This document shows, piece after piece, positions 1-12,112 of a stretch of 64,000 nucleotides of DNA. This DNA is from Sclerotinia nivalis (taxonomy: Eukaryota; Ascomycota; Leotiomycetes; Helotiales; Sclerotiniaceae). The notes under the pieces are model-generated. The model ran no database searches. It was not told where the DNA came from and was given only the letters and a program-made list of their open reading frames with translations. A program made the position numbers and the translations under genes. The stretch spans positions 186,001-250,000 of the forward strand of contig JAPEIS010000002.1 of NCBI GenBank assembly GCA_029531795.1, read 5' to 3'. Numbering within the stretch: position 1 is the stretch's first letter; every line of letters begins with the position of its first letter.

Positions 1-660
1 TTTGTAACACAAATACTCGATATAAATCGAGGCCGTTGTCAATACTCCAAGGATTGATTGTACTACAATGTACATATTCGAGTACCAAGTAATTAATTAT
101 CGTTACTCCAAAGATTGATTATACAATTAACCAGCCAAGATCCGATCCGATAAAAACGGGCGAGTAACGAGTACGAATGAGTACAACCCTACCGGATAAA
201 CTGACTTTGCTTACATGGTACAAAATACCGGCCATGTTGTGCAACGAGAGGTGGATATTTTGTCGAAGCTTCAAATCACGATATCATCACGATACTTTAC
301 CACGATACTTTATCACGATAAACTTGAAAAGCTTCATGTTTGTTCTAGAATCAATGCAAGTGATAACATTCTCAGCTCAGTAATCACGCCCAACGACGTC
401 ATGATACCTTTAGTTCAGGGGTCAACTAGTCTTATCTCTCTTGGATGCATTCCAAAAACCAAGGCTAGATGCGGGAAATTGTAAGTTAGGCTACATTTTC
501 CAAGCTTATTTGCCTTTAGACAGATTCTAGCATTTGACAACGAGGCGGGGTGAATTATTTACTTGGAATAATGGAGGGGCATGGCGCCTCTCAAAAAATG
601 GAATTTCTTGTAATCTTATGAGAATTCTATCTTTCTATTCATTATTTATTCTCTTGCTTT
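1..660. other. intergenic, no gene seen
   Basis: No convincing coding region is visible. The stretch is AT-rich. A short motif (tactccaaagattgatt, with small changes) occurs twice, near 43 and 107, suggesting a small local duplication or repeat relic. Downstream of 600 it becomes pyrimidine-rich, as expected for a fungal promoter. Confidence 0.5.
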
Positions 661-713
661 CCCTATGTATTATCCTTTTTTTCTTGTACATCCTACACAA
701 CCGTACACTCATT

Positions 714-723
714 CTATATATAA
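714..723 (+). promoter_or_regulatory. TATA-like box of the amylase gene
   Basis: A TATATATAA-type string lies about 160 bases before the ATG at 878 and is the only clear TATA-like site there. It argues that the amylase starts at 878 rather than at the in-frame ATG at 665, which lies upstream of the box. The assignment is positional inference. Confidence 0.3.
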
Positions 724-877
724 TTTACCATTTGGGATATCATCATACTCCAGGAAAGTCTATCCTAGAAATCCATCAAGATGCGGGATATCAAAGAAGA
801 AAGTAAGCAAATACCCAACCATCAAGACATTCAAGATAATCAATCTAACATCAATAGGAAAACCGACTCCGGAGAAC

Positions 878-2523
878 ATGACCATGCTCCAAGCCTTCGA
901 ATGGTATGTTCCAGACGATCATAAGCACTGGCAAAGACTTCACGATGCTATTCCATCTCTCAAAGCCACTGGTATCGACAATATGTGGATTCCACCCGGA
1001 TGTAAAGCTTCTTCTCAATCCGGGAATGGTTATGATATATATGATCTCTACGATCTTGGAGAATTCGACCAGAAGGGAGGAAAGGGTACAAAATGGGGTA
1101 CCAAGGAAGAATTGGTGAAAATGGTAAAGAAAGCCAATGAAGTCGGAGTAGGAATTTATTGGGATGCTGGTATGTTTCACCTTGAAGATGCTTCTGAAAT
1201 ACAAACATACTAACATCCTCTCCTCAAGTCCTCAATCACAAAGCAGCAGCAGACCACAAAGAAAAATGTGAAGCCCAAGAAGTCGACGAAGAAGATCGCA
1301 CAAAAAATATCTCCGACCCCTACAAAATCGACGCTTGGCTCGGTTTCGACTTCCCTGGTCGTGGTAACAAATACTCGAAGCAAAAATACCACTGGTATCA
1401 TTTCAGCGGTACAGATTACAATGCCGAGAACGAAAAAACCGCAATCTACAAAATCCTGGGTGATAAAACAAAAGATTGGGCAGATGATGGTGATGTTGAT
1501 GGGGAGAAAGGTAATTATGATTATCTCATGTTTGCAGATTTGGATTACAATCATCCCGAGGTAGAACAAGATGTTCTGAATTGGGGAGGATGGCTCGGTG
1601 ATCAAATTACTTTGAAAGGTGTCAGATTTGATGCGGTTAAACATTTCAGTGAGGATTTCTTGAGGAAATTCATTACGCTCATGAATGATAAATATGGACA
1701 AGGATGGTTCTTCGTGGGAGAATTCTGGAAGGATAGTTTGGATGATATGAATAAGTATTTGGATCGGATGGGGAGAAAGTTTAGTCTTTTTGATGCGCCG
1801 TTGGTTTATAACTTTAGCAAGTTATCCAAAACAGAAGGAGGAGATTTGACAACTGTTTTCGATAACACCTTGGTTCAAACCGCGCCGGTTAATGCTGTTG
1901 TAAGTTTGTCTTTTCTATTTTTTCCCCCTGACTATCCCTACTCTTCCCTTTCCTTTAAATCAACAAAACTAAACTAACAACCCTAGACCCTAGTGATGAA
2001 CCACGACACGCAACCCTACCAAGCCCTCGAAGCCCCCATAGAACCCTTCTTCAAACCCCTCGCCTACTCCCTAATCCTCCTCCGCGTAGACGGCTACCCC
2101 TGCATCTTCTACGGCGACCTCTACGGCATAAAAGGCGAACACGCATTCCCTCCTTCCTGCGGCGGCGCCCTCCCTAACCTCGTCCTCGCCCGGAAACTCT
2201 ACGCCTACGGCGACCAAAAAGATTACTTCGACTACCCCACCTGTATCGGCTGGGTCCGGTACGGAACGTGGGATCGACCGGATGGCTGCGCGACGGTTAT
2301 TAGTAATGCGGGTCCTGGAGAGAAGAGAATGTATGTGGGCGAAATACATGCGGGGGAGAAATGGACGGATGTTTTGGGGTGGGAACAGGGTGAGGTGGTT
2401 ATTGGGGAGGATGGATTCGGTGTCTTTAAATGTCCTGGGACCAGTGTTAGTGTGTGGGTTAATGCGGAGGCGGAGGGGAGAGATAGGTTTGGGAAGTTTG
2501 ATGATGATATTTATAAGGAGTAG
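878..2523 (+). CDS. intracellular alpha-amylase, GH13 family
   Basis: Likely hydrolyses alpha-1,4-glucans inside the cell, since no signal peptide precedes the catalytic domain. Exons read as 878-1169, 1229-1899 and 1987-2523; both introns have GTA donors and AG acceptors and keep the frame. The N-terminus (MTMLQAFEWYVP) is typical of the cytoplasmic fungal GH13 group. The catalytic triad is visible: nucleophile Asp in VRFDAVKH, acid/base Glu in FVGEFW, and the third Asp in MNHDTQP. The length of about 499 residues is normal. An in-frame ATG at 665 exists, but the TATA-like string after it favours 878. The C-terminus (FGKFDDDIYKE) is continuous with the domain. GH13 identity is firm; whether it acts on starch, glycogen or cell-wall alpha-glucan is not shown by sequence. 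Confidence 0.92.
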
Positions 2524-3508
2524 AGTCATAAGTGGATGGGTGGGTGAGTGGGTATATGGATGGATGGGGTCGTTTGATATCAAAGGAAGGAGTAAATTTT
2601 GGCGTTGGCGCAGGGGCACTAGAGCGATAGATACGGTAGAAAGAATAAACTCAATAAAAACAAAAACAACCGGATGATTTCTCAACACATTTTTGGTTAT
2701 TGTTGTTGTGGATGGGGGGAGAAGATGTGGTTCACGTGAGCTTCTATGTCAGGGGCAGCTAGTCCCAATTAAAACTAGTATAGTTCTGAACGTGCTTCAG
2801 AACTCTTCGCTCCGTAGAATCTTTCATGCTAAAGTGTAAAGGATAACAATAGTCTGAATATCTTCAATTTCTACCAATATACTTCCCATCATTCCCTACG
2901 AGAGGTCATTCCTTTAATCATCTGAAAGATTTTCAACTATATCTATTTTCTCTACAGGAATATACTAGAAGCTAAGTTTTACATCATTTGATCCAAAATA
3001 TTTATTTGGCCAAAAGTATCTGCTATTGTGGGAATATAGATAAATAGGATAAAGGTTACTTCTGCGACTAATTTGTGGCTGCGCACTTTTCGATGCTCAT
3101 ATTGGAGGGATGTACAGTCTGATGATTTTTTGGTCAGTCTAATGCATAGCCGACCTTCTGAGAGACCCGGGGCTTTTTAATGGCGGCTATGGATATGAGG
3201 ATATGAGGATAATCACCAATACAATTCATATGTCGAGGCTTTCAATTGATATTGTATGGCGCGACAGTTTGCCTATTGTAGTTCAATATGGCATTTTCAG
3301 GGTTACATTCAGCCGTGTCTACAGAGCTGTGCGGCGTTTTTGAATTGTCTAGCTATGGTTGCCTATTGGGTACTCGTCCCTATGGTTTTCGGGTTGATAT
3401 ATTATGGTTGCTTCACCCGCGAGCTAAGGTATAATCAATATCACAGCTTTTTCCTTTTATTTATTTTATATTGAAGAAAGCAGTTAATTTTCTATCTCCG
3501 AAATCGAG
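2524..3508. other. intergenic, no gene seen
   Basis: AT-rich spacer between two genes on the same strand. A 72-codon open frame at 3256-3474 is hydrophobic and Cys-rich but has no family resemblance or supporting splice context, so I do not call it. Confidence 0.4.
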
Positions 3509-5089
3509 ATGACGATGAATTTACAATTCAACAGGACCACTAACGAATCAACCGTTTTTGGTAGAGGCGATAGCAATGGCGATGTTCCTCCTATAACACC
3601 TTGCAAAACCCGCAAAGTCGTATCCGGAAACCAAGAACCCCCTCTCACGCCCACGATGCAATCCACATCGACTGAAGATACGACAGTCACCAGCGGTGGA
3701 CCAGTTATTGATGGCTCTGTATCGAGCAATGACTTTCTACCTCCTACTCCGGAGCCTACCCCTAAAACTACTTCCACAAGCACGCCGAACAGTACTCATT
3801 CTACGCCAATTTCACCTGCTCCTCTTTTGTCTTCGCAAATTCCTACTCCGACACCAACTTCTCCGGCGTCTCTTCCCCCTCGCGATCGCTATGATTTATA
3901 TTACACCCGGTCCGTCCGCCCTCACCGTTTCAGGCAACTCATCGACCAATCCGAAAGAATCCGCACACATTACCAAACCCTCGAATTCTACCGAAAATGG
4001 ACTTCACATTTCATTTCCCAGCTTTCCGGTATTCCTATCATTCGCAACACCACTACTTCGCCATCCATCTTTGATACCACAACCACAACTAAATCTATTG
4101 TTGACCCTACTCTCACTAATATTGAATCTCCCCGACGAGCAGATTACGTCAATGAACTCGCCATTCTAATTCGTCGAGAAAGCCTATTAAAACAATGGGA
4201 AATCGACGCTGCAAAAGCGGAGATGGAAGCCCTTGCCAGCCTTTTACTCACTCGTCCATTATCTTCCTCATCATTCCCAAAGCCCGATATTCTACTTTAC
4301 CGCGTCCATACTTCCGTTCATCCTTTGAAATCCAAGTCGCCCTATTCTCGCGACATGGGAATCAGGTGTTCGGGTTGGCAAGATAGTCTGATAGATGATC
4401 AACCGAGCGAAAAACAAATTTATGGGAGAGCCTTTCAGGCTCATTGTGAAAGGACCGTGGAACCGAGCCCTTATATCTCCGTTCATACATCTATTGCTCG
4501 CCTCATCAGATTCATAACATCTTTTAATTTGCATCATTATCCAAATGATGAAGATTGCACCGTTTTCGTCATTTCACTTAATAAATTAAAACAACTAGGT
4601 ATTAAAGCAACTTGTACGGATGATATCCTGGCTAGTTTTAGAGAAAAGTCTTGGACAAATTGGAAAGGGCTTCCATTCCCAAGTCGAATTAGATATGTGA
4701 CGAATAGTCATTGGTTGGTTGACGGGTGGATACCGGATCAGACAATTGTGAGTGAGATGGCGGTGCGGAGGTTTTTGGAGATAGCGAAGGATGGGGGGAT
4801 AGATAGTGAGGTTATTGAGGGGATGGGGGAGTTGGATAATCATTCGCCATTGGTGAAGAAGAAGATTGGGCTGGAGAAGTGGCCGGTGAGGTGGGTCGAG
4901 GGGAGGAATGAAGAGAGAGGTGAGAAGAGTTTGAGATCTGGATCTGAAACTGCGTCAGGGTTGGGGTCAGGAGTTGGAAATTTTGAAACGGGAATGGGAA
5001 TTGAGGCGCAGGGTGCTGGTTCTAGCATTTCCAAATCTAAGGCCTCAAGTGAGGATATAGAAAATGCATTATCGCGCTTGGAGCTGTGA
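3509..5089 (+). CDS. hypothetical protein with ADP-ribosyltransferase-like pattern (DUF7587-like)
   Basis: Single-exon, 526 residues, starting at ATG 3509. Residues 1-125 are Thr/Pro/Ser-rich and look disordered; residues 126-250 are helical and basic; 255-440 form a compact domain; the tail is Gly/Ser-rich. In the compact domain, LLYRVHT (about residue 261), PYISVHTS (about 320), a hydrophobic strand VFVISLN (about 350) and SHWLVDGWIP (about 400) follow the order and spacing of the Arg, STS and Glu-loop motifs of the ART fold. Fungal DUF7587 proteins share a similar layout, as I recall it. The glutamate expected near the last motif is not evident (Ser-His-Trp instead), so enzymatic activity is doubtful. 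Function is unknown; the fold assignment is inference. Confidence 0.75.
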   Translation: MTMNLQFNRTTNESTVFGRGDSNGDVPPITPCKTRKVVSGNQEPPLTPTMQSTSTEDTTVTSGGPVIDGSVSSNDFLPPTPEPTPKTTSTSTPNSTHSTPISPAPLLSSQIPTPTPTSPASLPPRDRYDLYYTRSVRPHRFRQLIDQSERIRTHYQTLEFYRKWTSHFISQLSGIPIIRNTTTSPSIFDTTTTTKSIVDPTLTNIESPRRADYVNELAILIRRESLLKQWEIDAAKAEMEALASLLLTRPLSSSSFPKPDILLYRVHTSVHPLKSKSPYSRDMGIRCSGWQDSLIDDQPSEKQIYGRAFQAHCERTVEPSPYISVHTSIARLIRFITSFNLHHYPNDEDCTVFVISLNKLKQLGIKATCTDDILASFREKSWTNWKGLPFPSRIRYVTNSHWLVDGWIPDQTIVSEMAVRRFLEIAKDGGIDSEVIEGMGELDNHSPLVKKKIGLEKWPVRWVEGRNEERGEKSLRSGSETASGLGSGVGNFETGMGIEAQGAGSSISKSKASSEDIENALSRLEL

Positions 5090-6181
5090 TGGGAAAGTTT
5101 GAATTTGAATCTGCCTTGAGGCGATTCAAGTAGATAGATTTAGATTTGTATATGGTGGTATGTGATTTCATGTTGAGGCGAGAGGGGGTGGTTGAAGCAT
5201 GGAACACCAGAATATATTGTTTTATTGTTGGAGGAGGATAATGGTTGGTTTTTGTTCATGATTTATGATTATAGAATTCTGCGCTTTCTATTTTTATCTC
5301 GTTGGAGGATTAAACTTAAAGATTCAGGAAATGATATTTTGATTATAGTATTGTCTATTATATTGTGCGAAACTTTGGGTGAAATGAGCGAGTGCTCGAA
5401 AGTTACCCTTTGCTCAAATTTCGCTGTAAACGCAATCATTAACCAGACGGCCGGTTTTACTCATGCCAGATTCCCAAATTGATTATAATCAATAATTTAT
5501 TCACATGTATTTCTGTTGGGGATTTAAGTTTGAGAATAAGGCTGTAGAATTGTATAGCATTCCACAGAAAATGCTGTGTAAGAGGCTTAATGTAAGCAGA
5601 GCTCCAAAGCAGCTTATTGTGCCAAGACTGCATGCGCGGCAAGGCTGATGCAATATAGAATTGGAGTGGTGCTGCCCTTTTCGGACCCTTCTCGGAGGTT
5701 GATGGACATACAGCATTAGGATTGCAATGAAAGCATTGAAAGCAAGTATAATCTCGCTCAATTAGTCGCTCTTCAAACCATAGCAGATAGCATGGATTTG
5801 GCTGCGAATTAGTGGTCTCACAACACAATAAAGTAAAGCGCAGTTTACATATATTTTGTCTTTATGAGGTATGAAAAGTGCAGAAGTGTGAGAAGTTGAC
5901 AACTTCTCTCAAATCGACCGTCATAAAATGTTACAAAACAGAGTTCGGCAGAAGCCCAATATCATGGCACGCAAAACCCCGAAATCTTTCGTCTAACCTA
6001 TTCCTCCTACAACCAATATAGTTCCCAAGAGTCTCGCATTCTATTATTGAGCGTTCAGGTCACATCTAAGAGGCTCATTCAGTCAGTGTTTGGTGTGATT
6101 ATTTGCAGTCCATCTATCTATCTAGCCGCAAAATCCATGAATGGAATCGCAGCCAACCGAGTGGTCTTCTGGTCATCATGC
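5090..6181. other. intergenic, no gene seen
   Basis: Convergent spacer between the gene ending at 5089 and the minus-strand gene ending at 6182. Long open frames at 5192-5482 (+) and 5457-5828 (-) have biased, low-information composition, no splice logic and no recognisable motif. Confidence 0.4.
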
Positions 6182-6716
6182 TTACTTGCCCGTGGCATCG
6201 ACAGGAGCTGAAGCATCACCTGAAGCTGCCTCGGCTGCTTTCCTTTCCTTATCCTCCTCTTCTTCGTCCGATATCTTCAATTTCTTGATTACTTCGAGCT
6301 TAGAGTCCCCGATGAATGATCTATTCTCATACAATTTCTTGCTGTACCTCCCTTTTGAATTTCGAGCTTCGAATTTGGCCCAACCTTTAATCTGTTGCGT
6401 ATCAACTGCACCCAAAACCGGCTTCTGCATCTCGTCTTCGATAGTCAATAGTCTCCTCCATAGCGTCTACCTCTATCATGTTGCGTACAATCTCCACTAT
6501 CTCATCCTTTAGAGCCGCATCGCTCAACTTCAACTCTTCTTTGATTTTGTCTTTGAATTTGCCGCACAACTCTTTGCTGTTATCTCGATCCGCGAGTCTG
6601 AACTCCGGGCATTGTTGATCTGACTCGGTACATTCTGCCCCTGATGGAGTTAGTCTAAGAGCTCCGTCGCTCTTCTCATGACGGCAGAGGTATCGTTCAT
6701 TCGAGATACGGCACAT
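6182..6716 (-). CDS. small hypothetical protein, two exons
   Basis: Two overlapping frames on the minus strand join cleanly if a 64-base intron is removed: exons 6489-6716 and 6425-1 (6182-6424), with donor GTACGC, acceptor ATGCAG and a TTGAC branch-like site. The spliced product has about 155 residues. The N-terminal half carries five or more Cys (MCRISNERYLCRH..., ECTESDQQC); the middle is charged and helical; the C-terminus ends in an acidic and Ala-rich tail. No signal peptide or membrane segment is seen. I do not recognise the family. The alternative is a frameshifted relic, but consensus splice sites at the frame change favour a real gene. Confidence 0.5.
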
Positions 6717-8075
6717 GACGGTTAGCGAAGACGACTTATCGTTGTAAATACAGGATGCCAGGAGCCTCGTTAATCTAATGGGGAATGCTCAGTGTCTTAA
6801 ACATACTTACCAGAGATGTTATGTTTATATATCTACACCCTATCGGCCAAACTTTGAAAGAGTTTACACATCATTCAAAAAGGCTTTTTGTACCAAGATA
6901 AATGTACTTTTTGTTCCATTAAGAAGAACCATACCCTTTATCGCCATTCTAATACTTATAATTCTTTGGCAAGCATATTTCTGGCAATATGCGAGATGTT
7001 TTTATATTGTCTTTCACACAGAATACTGAATGGGCTTAAAGCTCCTAAAGCTCTGAAAGACAACGCCATGCTAACTCCTTTTCCTTTATCCCTTTTTGCT
7101 TCACGCAAAGCTGCTGCCTAGTGATATCCTTCTAGGATAGATATATAATTACTGAAAGAAACCTTTCCAGGGTCTGCTATGGTAGAAATGAAGTTATTCA
7201 GGTCAAAGTTCTAACTCTAAAAAAAAATACATCTTCAGGGGATTAAGCGATGGCCCCGGTGAGTTTAGATGTGCCTCTGAGCCTTGGTTAAAAAGATCCT
7301 TGGCATATTTTGTAGAGCCTTGGGATACTTCTGCGTGATTTCTTCGATTCACTTTTGTATGCCTTTCAAATATTATATGTTTTTTTTTGGCGCTCACTCG
7401 TACTTTCTTGTTGGTTTCATATAATTACATCATTTTACAAACAGGCCTTTGATAGATCCACAGCCTTTTTGGCACCGGGGGTGGAGTCTCGGAAGGGGAG
7501 GATCAAAGAGAGATTTCTACTAATTCTAATTGAGCTCTACAGGCTCCGAAACACTGAGTGCGCCAAACCGCCCCCAATTATCGATTCATTTCCAGTGGTA
7601 TTAATCATTACCCGATCCTGTTATTTACCACCAGTTATTTTTAAGAGATCAAGCTTGAAAAGTAATGATAACATGGCTAGAACCATGGTTGACTTCAAAT
7701 CATGAGATTGTGTAGTACTAACTCGTATTCTTGGATCATATGTTCACCCCAGTAGTTTATTAATACAGTTAAGAGTCTGCTGCGAGACCAACATATAATG
7801 CCCCTCAAAATACAAGGCTCAGGTGTTAAGGCCTAATGAATGTATAGGGATGTGCATGCACAGCATCATGTTGTGCCATATTTGACAGCTTGTGGAACGG
7901 AGCAGCAGCCGACAAATGTATTATATTATAACTTATATTTCTGCTACAGTTCACATTTTTTCATTACTGCCCTGTCTCATAATTTTTTGGTCCATTGAAG
8001 CAAGTTAACTATCAACAGCTTATCAGTTGATTTTAATCTTTGATTCTCTTTTGATTGAAGATTGTTCAATTCAAA
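6717..8075. other. intergenic, no gene seen
   Basis: AT-rich spacer upstream of CorA-like gene A. Open frames at 6778-7121 and 7355-7705 are hydrophobic or compositionally random and give no family match. Nothing resembling a transposon end or RNA gene was found. Confidence 0.4.
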
Positions 8076-10560
8076 ATGGATAGCAAAGATCAATTGTCAG
8101 ATCAGAATGAAATGGTTTTCATGCTTAAAAACATATTTGAAGAGTTGAGAATAATTTCACTTCGCCTTGATCAAAACGCACAGGCCCAAGAAAGACTTGT
8201 GGAGAGCTGCAAGATATTTAACAATTCTCACTTTTTGGTAGGTGAACCTGTTAGAGTTCAGGCCAACTTCTGATAGTTTTAAGCAAACCTCAACAAAAAA
8301 CACTTCAACTGAGAAAATCCTACCTGCAATCAAGGGAATTCAAAAAAGCACAGGGCCACAGGGCGCCGGGACGCCTACTAAGAGTTTCGAAGCATTGAGC
8401 CAGAGCGAAATTATGCATGTCTATCACAACGATATCATAAGATTAAGAGGCAGTGAGCGCAAAGGAATCCTCGAGAATGAAATTGCCAGTAGAGCTTTGC
8501 ACCCAGGGGAAGATGATCGTTGGACCGATGTTATTGGTGACGCATGGCAAGTACCAGAAGATGGCCGTGCGAGGCTGACTTTTTCGAAGCGATGGCTCCT
8601 GTCGTTAGAGCCATCTGCCGCCTTGAGACATTTAGAAGATATTCGAAATGACGAGGCATCTTTAAAGCGATGGTTTGGGGGATTACATACAAGAGTAGTG
8701 GACTTGTTCCAGAAGGAAGAAGCAAAAGTCTACACCTTAATTGGAGGAGCGAGAAGATATGATCAAAGTTCAACAGCAGCCGGTATCCGGCACTCTGATA
8801 GCATTTCGAAGCTAAGCTCAGCACCCTGGAATAGACTAATGTTAGTAGTATTTCCCTGGGGGCTGCCCTACTGGTATCATAATGAAAGCACAACACTAAT
8901 AGAAGATTCACAGAACTCTGACAGGTATAGAATCCAGGAAACGACGTATCGTACACGAACTCGGTCTCGAGCTAGAAGAATCTCACGATGAACAAAAAAT
9001 TCCACAATTATGCATGGGCAATTATTCGGCCAAATTTCTCAACTTCCATATAACATTCTACGAGATCTACAGTTTTACAGACCGAGGAGAGAACAAGATC
9101 CCATGGGGTATGTGGAGAACTGGAAAATTGCACAGCGATGCAGATGAATTAAGCCATACTTTCGAAAAGGGATCGACAAGACTCTTAATCAAAAGCACTT
9201 ATGATGTCAGTTACAAGCCAATGGGCAATTCCGGTGACTGTGGGCTAACAAAATGACAGGTTCAGGGTTTGATGGACAGGGGACGCTCATCGGCGTATAA
9301 TTGGACCATTCTGGAAATTAGACCCTTTACATACCCGCCCCTGATTTCAGAAACATTTGAGTTTGAAGATTGTTGGAGCATGCTTATGATAATGATGATA
9401 TGCGTTGATCAGGCTCTAGCCCATGTCACTTGCGCGTGGAATGAAATACACGAATATTTTGACAATCTAGTTAGCGAAAAGGTGGCCTTTCTAGACCCTC
9501 AATATCATGACACCCTCCTTGTTGACGACGAAGCATTTTCACGCTCGAAGAAATATTTTTGGGCCATTTCTACTCTACAGGAGTTAGATATAAGTATCAC
9601 TGACAACATAAGAGAGGTCGCCAAGTTTGTCAAATTAGAAAGTCCAGGCCTTAAGCTCGAAACTCCGCAATCCGACTGGGATAGGTTTCAAAAATCAATC
9701 GTTGCACACCTCACCACCCTAGAAAGTACCGCTAAGAAGTTTCGTGAGAAGAAATCCGAGGTAATTTATCTTCGGGATGGTGTGAGTGCATATCGTGGAC
9801 TAAGAAATGCTTTTTGAACTAAGACAATATAGTTATTCAATGCAAGTGGTGTTATGGAAAGTCGGGCATCAACCAGACAGAATGAGAACCTCAGGCTCCT
9901 GACATTCGTTAGGATATTATTTTTGCCGCTGTCATTCTGCATGGTGAGTTTTTACCTTATTTTTGTGTCACAAGAATTCTTTCTAAGTAGGTTCGATAGT
10001 CCATCTGGAGTATTAATACCGAGCTTTTCAATCTCCACACGCTCGGGATTGTGGCTACTTGTGTAGGTCTGGCAACATATTTTACGGTATTTAACTTGGA
10101 CAATTTAATGCACAAATACCAAAGTTTCCGTGTCAAGTTCGTAAAGAATACCGTTCAGAGAATGAAGCAGGAAGACCGTGGAATATGGAAGGATCGAGCC
10201 ACTAAATTCGAGAAGTTCATCAACGCGAAGGAGGCAGATCACCGTCCCTCTGATTGGCTAATCATTCAATATAGAGTACGAAAGTTTGTCCCCTCGGCCC
10301 AAAGAGGATACAGTGCCCTCGTTGCCAATACTATCGACAGTATGAAAAAAGATAGTAGCCAGAAATGGGTGAACCGAGCAGTAGAATTGGAAAAGGAGCT
10401 ACTATCGGGCTCAAATGCGGAGGAAATATCTATGTGGAGGGTGTTACAATACCGGCTTATTACTATTTGGCGTAGTGTGCAACTCAACATTCTTTCTATC
10501 ATCAAACATTTATTTGGAGCTAGGGGCACAGCAGCACCCCAACAAGCGAGCTTAGCATGA
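8076..10560 (+). CDS. fungal CorA-like two-TM membrane protein, copy A
   Basis: Exons read as 8076-8237, 8284-8840, 8938-9205, 9260-9781, 9833-9943 and 10000-10560, about 726 residues. The first two introns are the least certain. The body is a long charged domain (WTDVIGDAWQVPEDGR; KLHSDADEL; FLDPQYHDTLL). The C-terminal part has the hallmark of fungal CorA-like proteins: a helix ending in YLRDG, a second ending in ASTRQNENLRLLT, then two close membrane helices (VRILFLPLSFCM...WSIN and LGIVATCVGLATYFTVF). No canonical GMN motif is visible, so Mg2+ transport is not established. Residues after TM2 form two similar helical blocks (PSDW..., SMWR...). A diverged paralogue lies inverted at 55615-57908. 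The CorA superfamily assignment is from family knowledge; the role is unknown. Confidence 0.78.
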
Positions 10561-10967
10561 CTGATTTAGCATTGCAAGAGTCCCTTATCCTTCATTAGAG
10601 TTGGTAAATGACTTTAGACTGAATACTTCATAGGAGCATTGTGGTGGATGGCAGGTCGAATAGAAAACTGGAGGTTTCTCATTTTATCGCTCGTGCTATA
10701 CTACACTCCTTGCTCAATTCCAGTCTTGATTTTGACAAATGAAGGAGTATGAAGTACCGCTTTTTATATTAATCGAAGCTTTTTCATGGAAGGCGTCTGC
10801 AATACTGGATTGTTATTTTTGTGATGGGGAGTTCGAATTCTAGCGACTATTGGGAATAGACGTAGGCATAGAAAACTCTATTTCTGCACTTGCAGCTCAT
10901 GATTCATAAGAATTCACCAATTGTTCAGCTTACATCTCATAGCCCTGTTTTATTTAACATACTTGAT
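10561..10967. other. intergenic, no gene seen
   Basis: Convergent 407-base spacer between CorA-like gene A and the minus-strand surface protein. No coding, RNA or repeat signal recognised. Confidence 0.4.
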
Positions 10968-12112
10968 TTATAAACCAATAATATGAACATTATCACGCAC
11001 ATTAAACCGACGACCAATCTTGCCTTTGCCCAATGTCGTCCCAGCATCCAACTCTCTAGGTTCAACAAGCTCTTCTACATTTCCCAATCCCAATCCGAAT
11101 CCCGTTTCCCTCATATCTTTCATATTTCCTCTATCGTCAATTTCATACCTATCATTAACATTCTTTCTAACAAAATACGCCTCCATTTCCACCGGTTCCA
11201 TATTAATACTAACATGTTTCTTCTTAACCAACTCAACATACGAACTCGTAGCAGCTTCCGACTCGATAGATAACTCGGGCTTAAACTGATGTTCTCCGTA
11301 CCATGAATCATTGTCATGAGCTATTTCTCTTGTTGTGAGTTGTCTTTTTGTTCGAGGTATGGAGGCCAGATAGCGGCGACGCCGGATGAGCATGAAGGCA
11401 ATGACCATGATGAGTGTTAGGCCGAGAATTATACTAATGGCGATGCTGATTTTGATTGTGTTCGTGAGGGAGTTTGTTTGATTTGTTTCTGACGGAGTGT
11501 TCATCGTTGAACTCGAAGACGAAGCTGCTCCTCCAATCCTCGTCGTGGGGTTCGATGTTCCGGTTGTTGAGCTGGGTTTGCTTGAGCTGTTGGAGCTAGC
11601 TTGGCTTTTGTGTGCGCTACTTGTACTGGTAGAAGAGCTCGAAGAAACTTGGCCGAGTGTGAATGTGGGACTGTCCACCTGAGACTGGGTATTTCCTGAA
11701 GGAACCCAATATATTTTATAAACTCCTGTGTGAAGTGAATGATTAGGAGTCCAAGGTAATGAATTTCCCGTTGTTGCAACTGTCATTCGTACTGTCAGTC
11801 TCTCCTGCAAAGGTCTTAATATTTGTCGACTTGAAACACACCTCCTATCGATACTGCACTGGCAAGCGGAATACTATCATTATAATATTGAGTTGGAACT
11901 AAACGAAGAATTACAGAACCCGTTGAATCAATCCAAGTAATTGTAAATTTTTGTCCAAGCACGGGATTAAAAGCCGTGTTTGTGAATTGAAATGAATGGA
12001 CTAAACTCGCAAACACAGGCAAAATTAAATGCAGAGAAACATTTTGAAGTACCCGCATGACGAGTGCTACACTCTGAAGGACGGCAAGAGAGCAAAAGAG
12101 CGACGACAGCAA
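10968..12112 (-). CDS. Ser-rich type I membrane protein with Kre9/KNH-like ectodomain
   Basis: Exons 11842-12112 and 10968-11791, joined across a 50-base intron (GTGTGT...CTGACAG), give about 364 residues. The N-terminus is a hydrophobic leader; the mature part begins near FQFTNTAFNPVLG and continues as a small beta-sandwich (ITWIDSTGSVILRLVP ... LPWTPNHSLHTGVYKIYW) like the Kre9/KNH N-terminal domain of fungal wall proteins. A Ser/Thr-rich, probably O-glycosylated stalk follows, then one membrane helix (ISIAISIILGLTLIMVIAF) and a basic stop-transfer RRRR. The cytosolic tail has about 120 charged residues. This layout is typical of fungal cell-surface sensors or wall-associated membrane proteins. 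An alternative start at 12058 would shorten the leader. Confidence 0.72.

Noticed and set aside
2071..2688. 205-codon open frame on the minus strand over the amylase gene
   Set aside because: Fully antisense to the well-supported last exon of the GH13 gene; composition is that of a shadow frame.
5457..5828. 123-codon minus-strand frame with several Cys
   Set aside because: No motif, no splice support, random-looking composition, lies in a convergent spacer.
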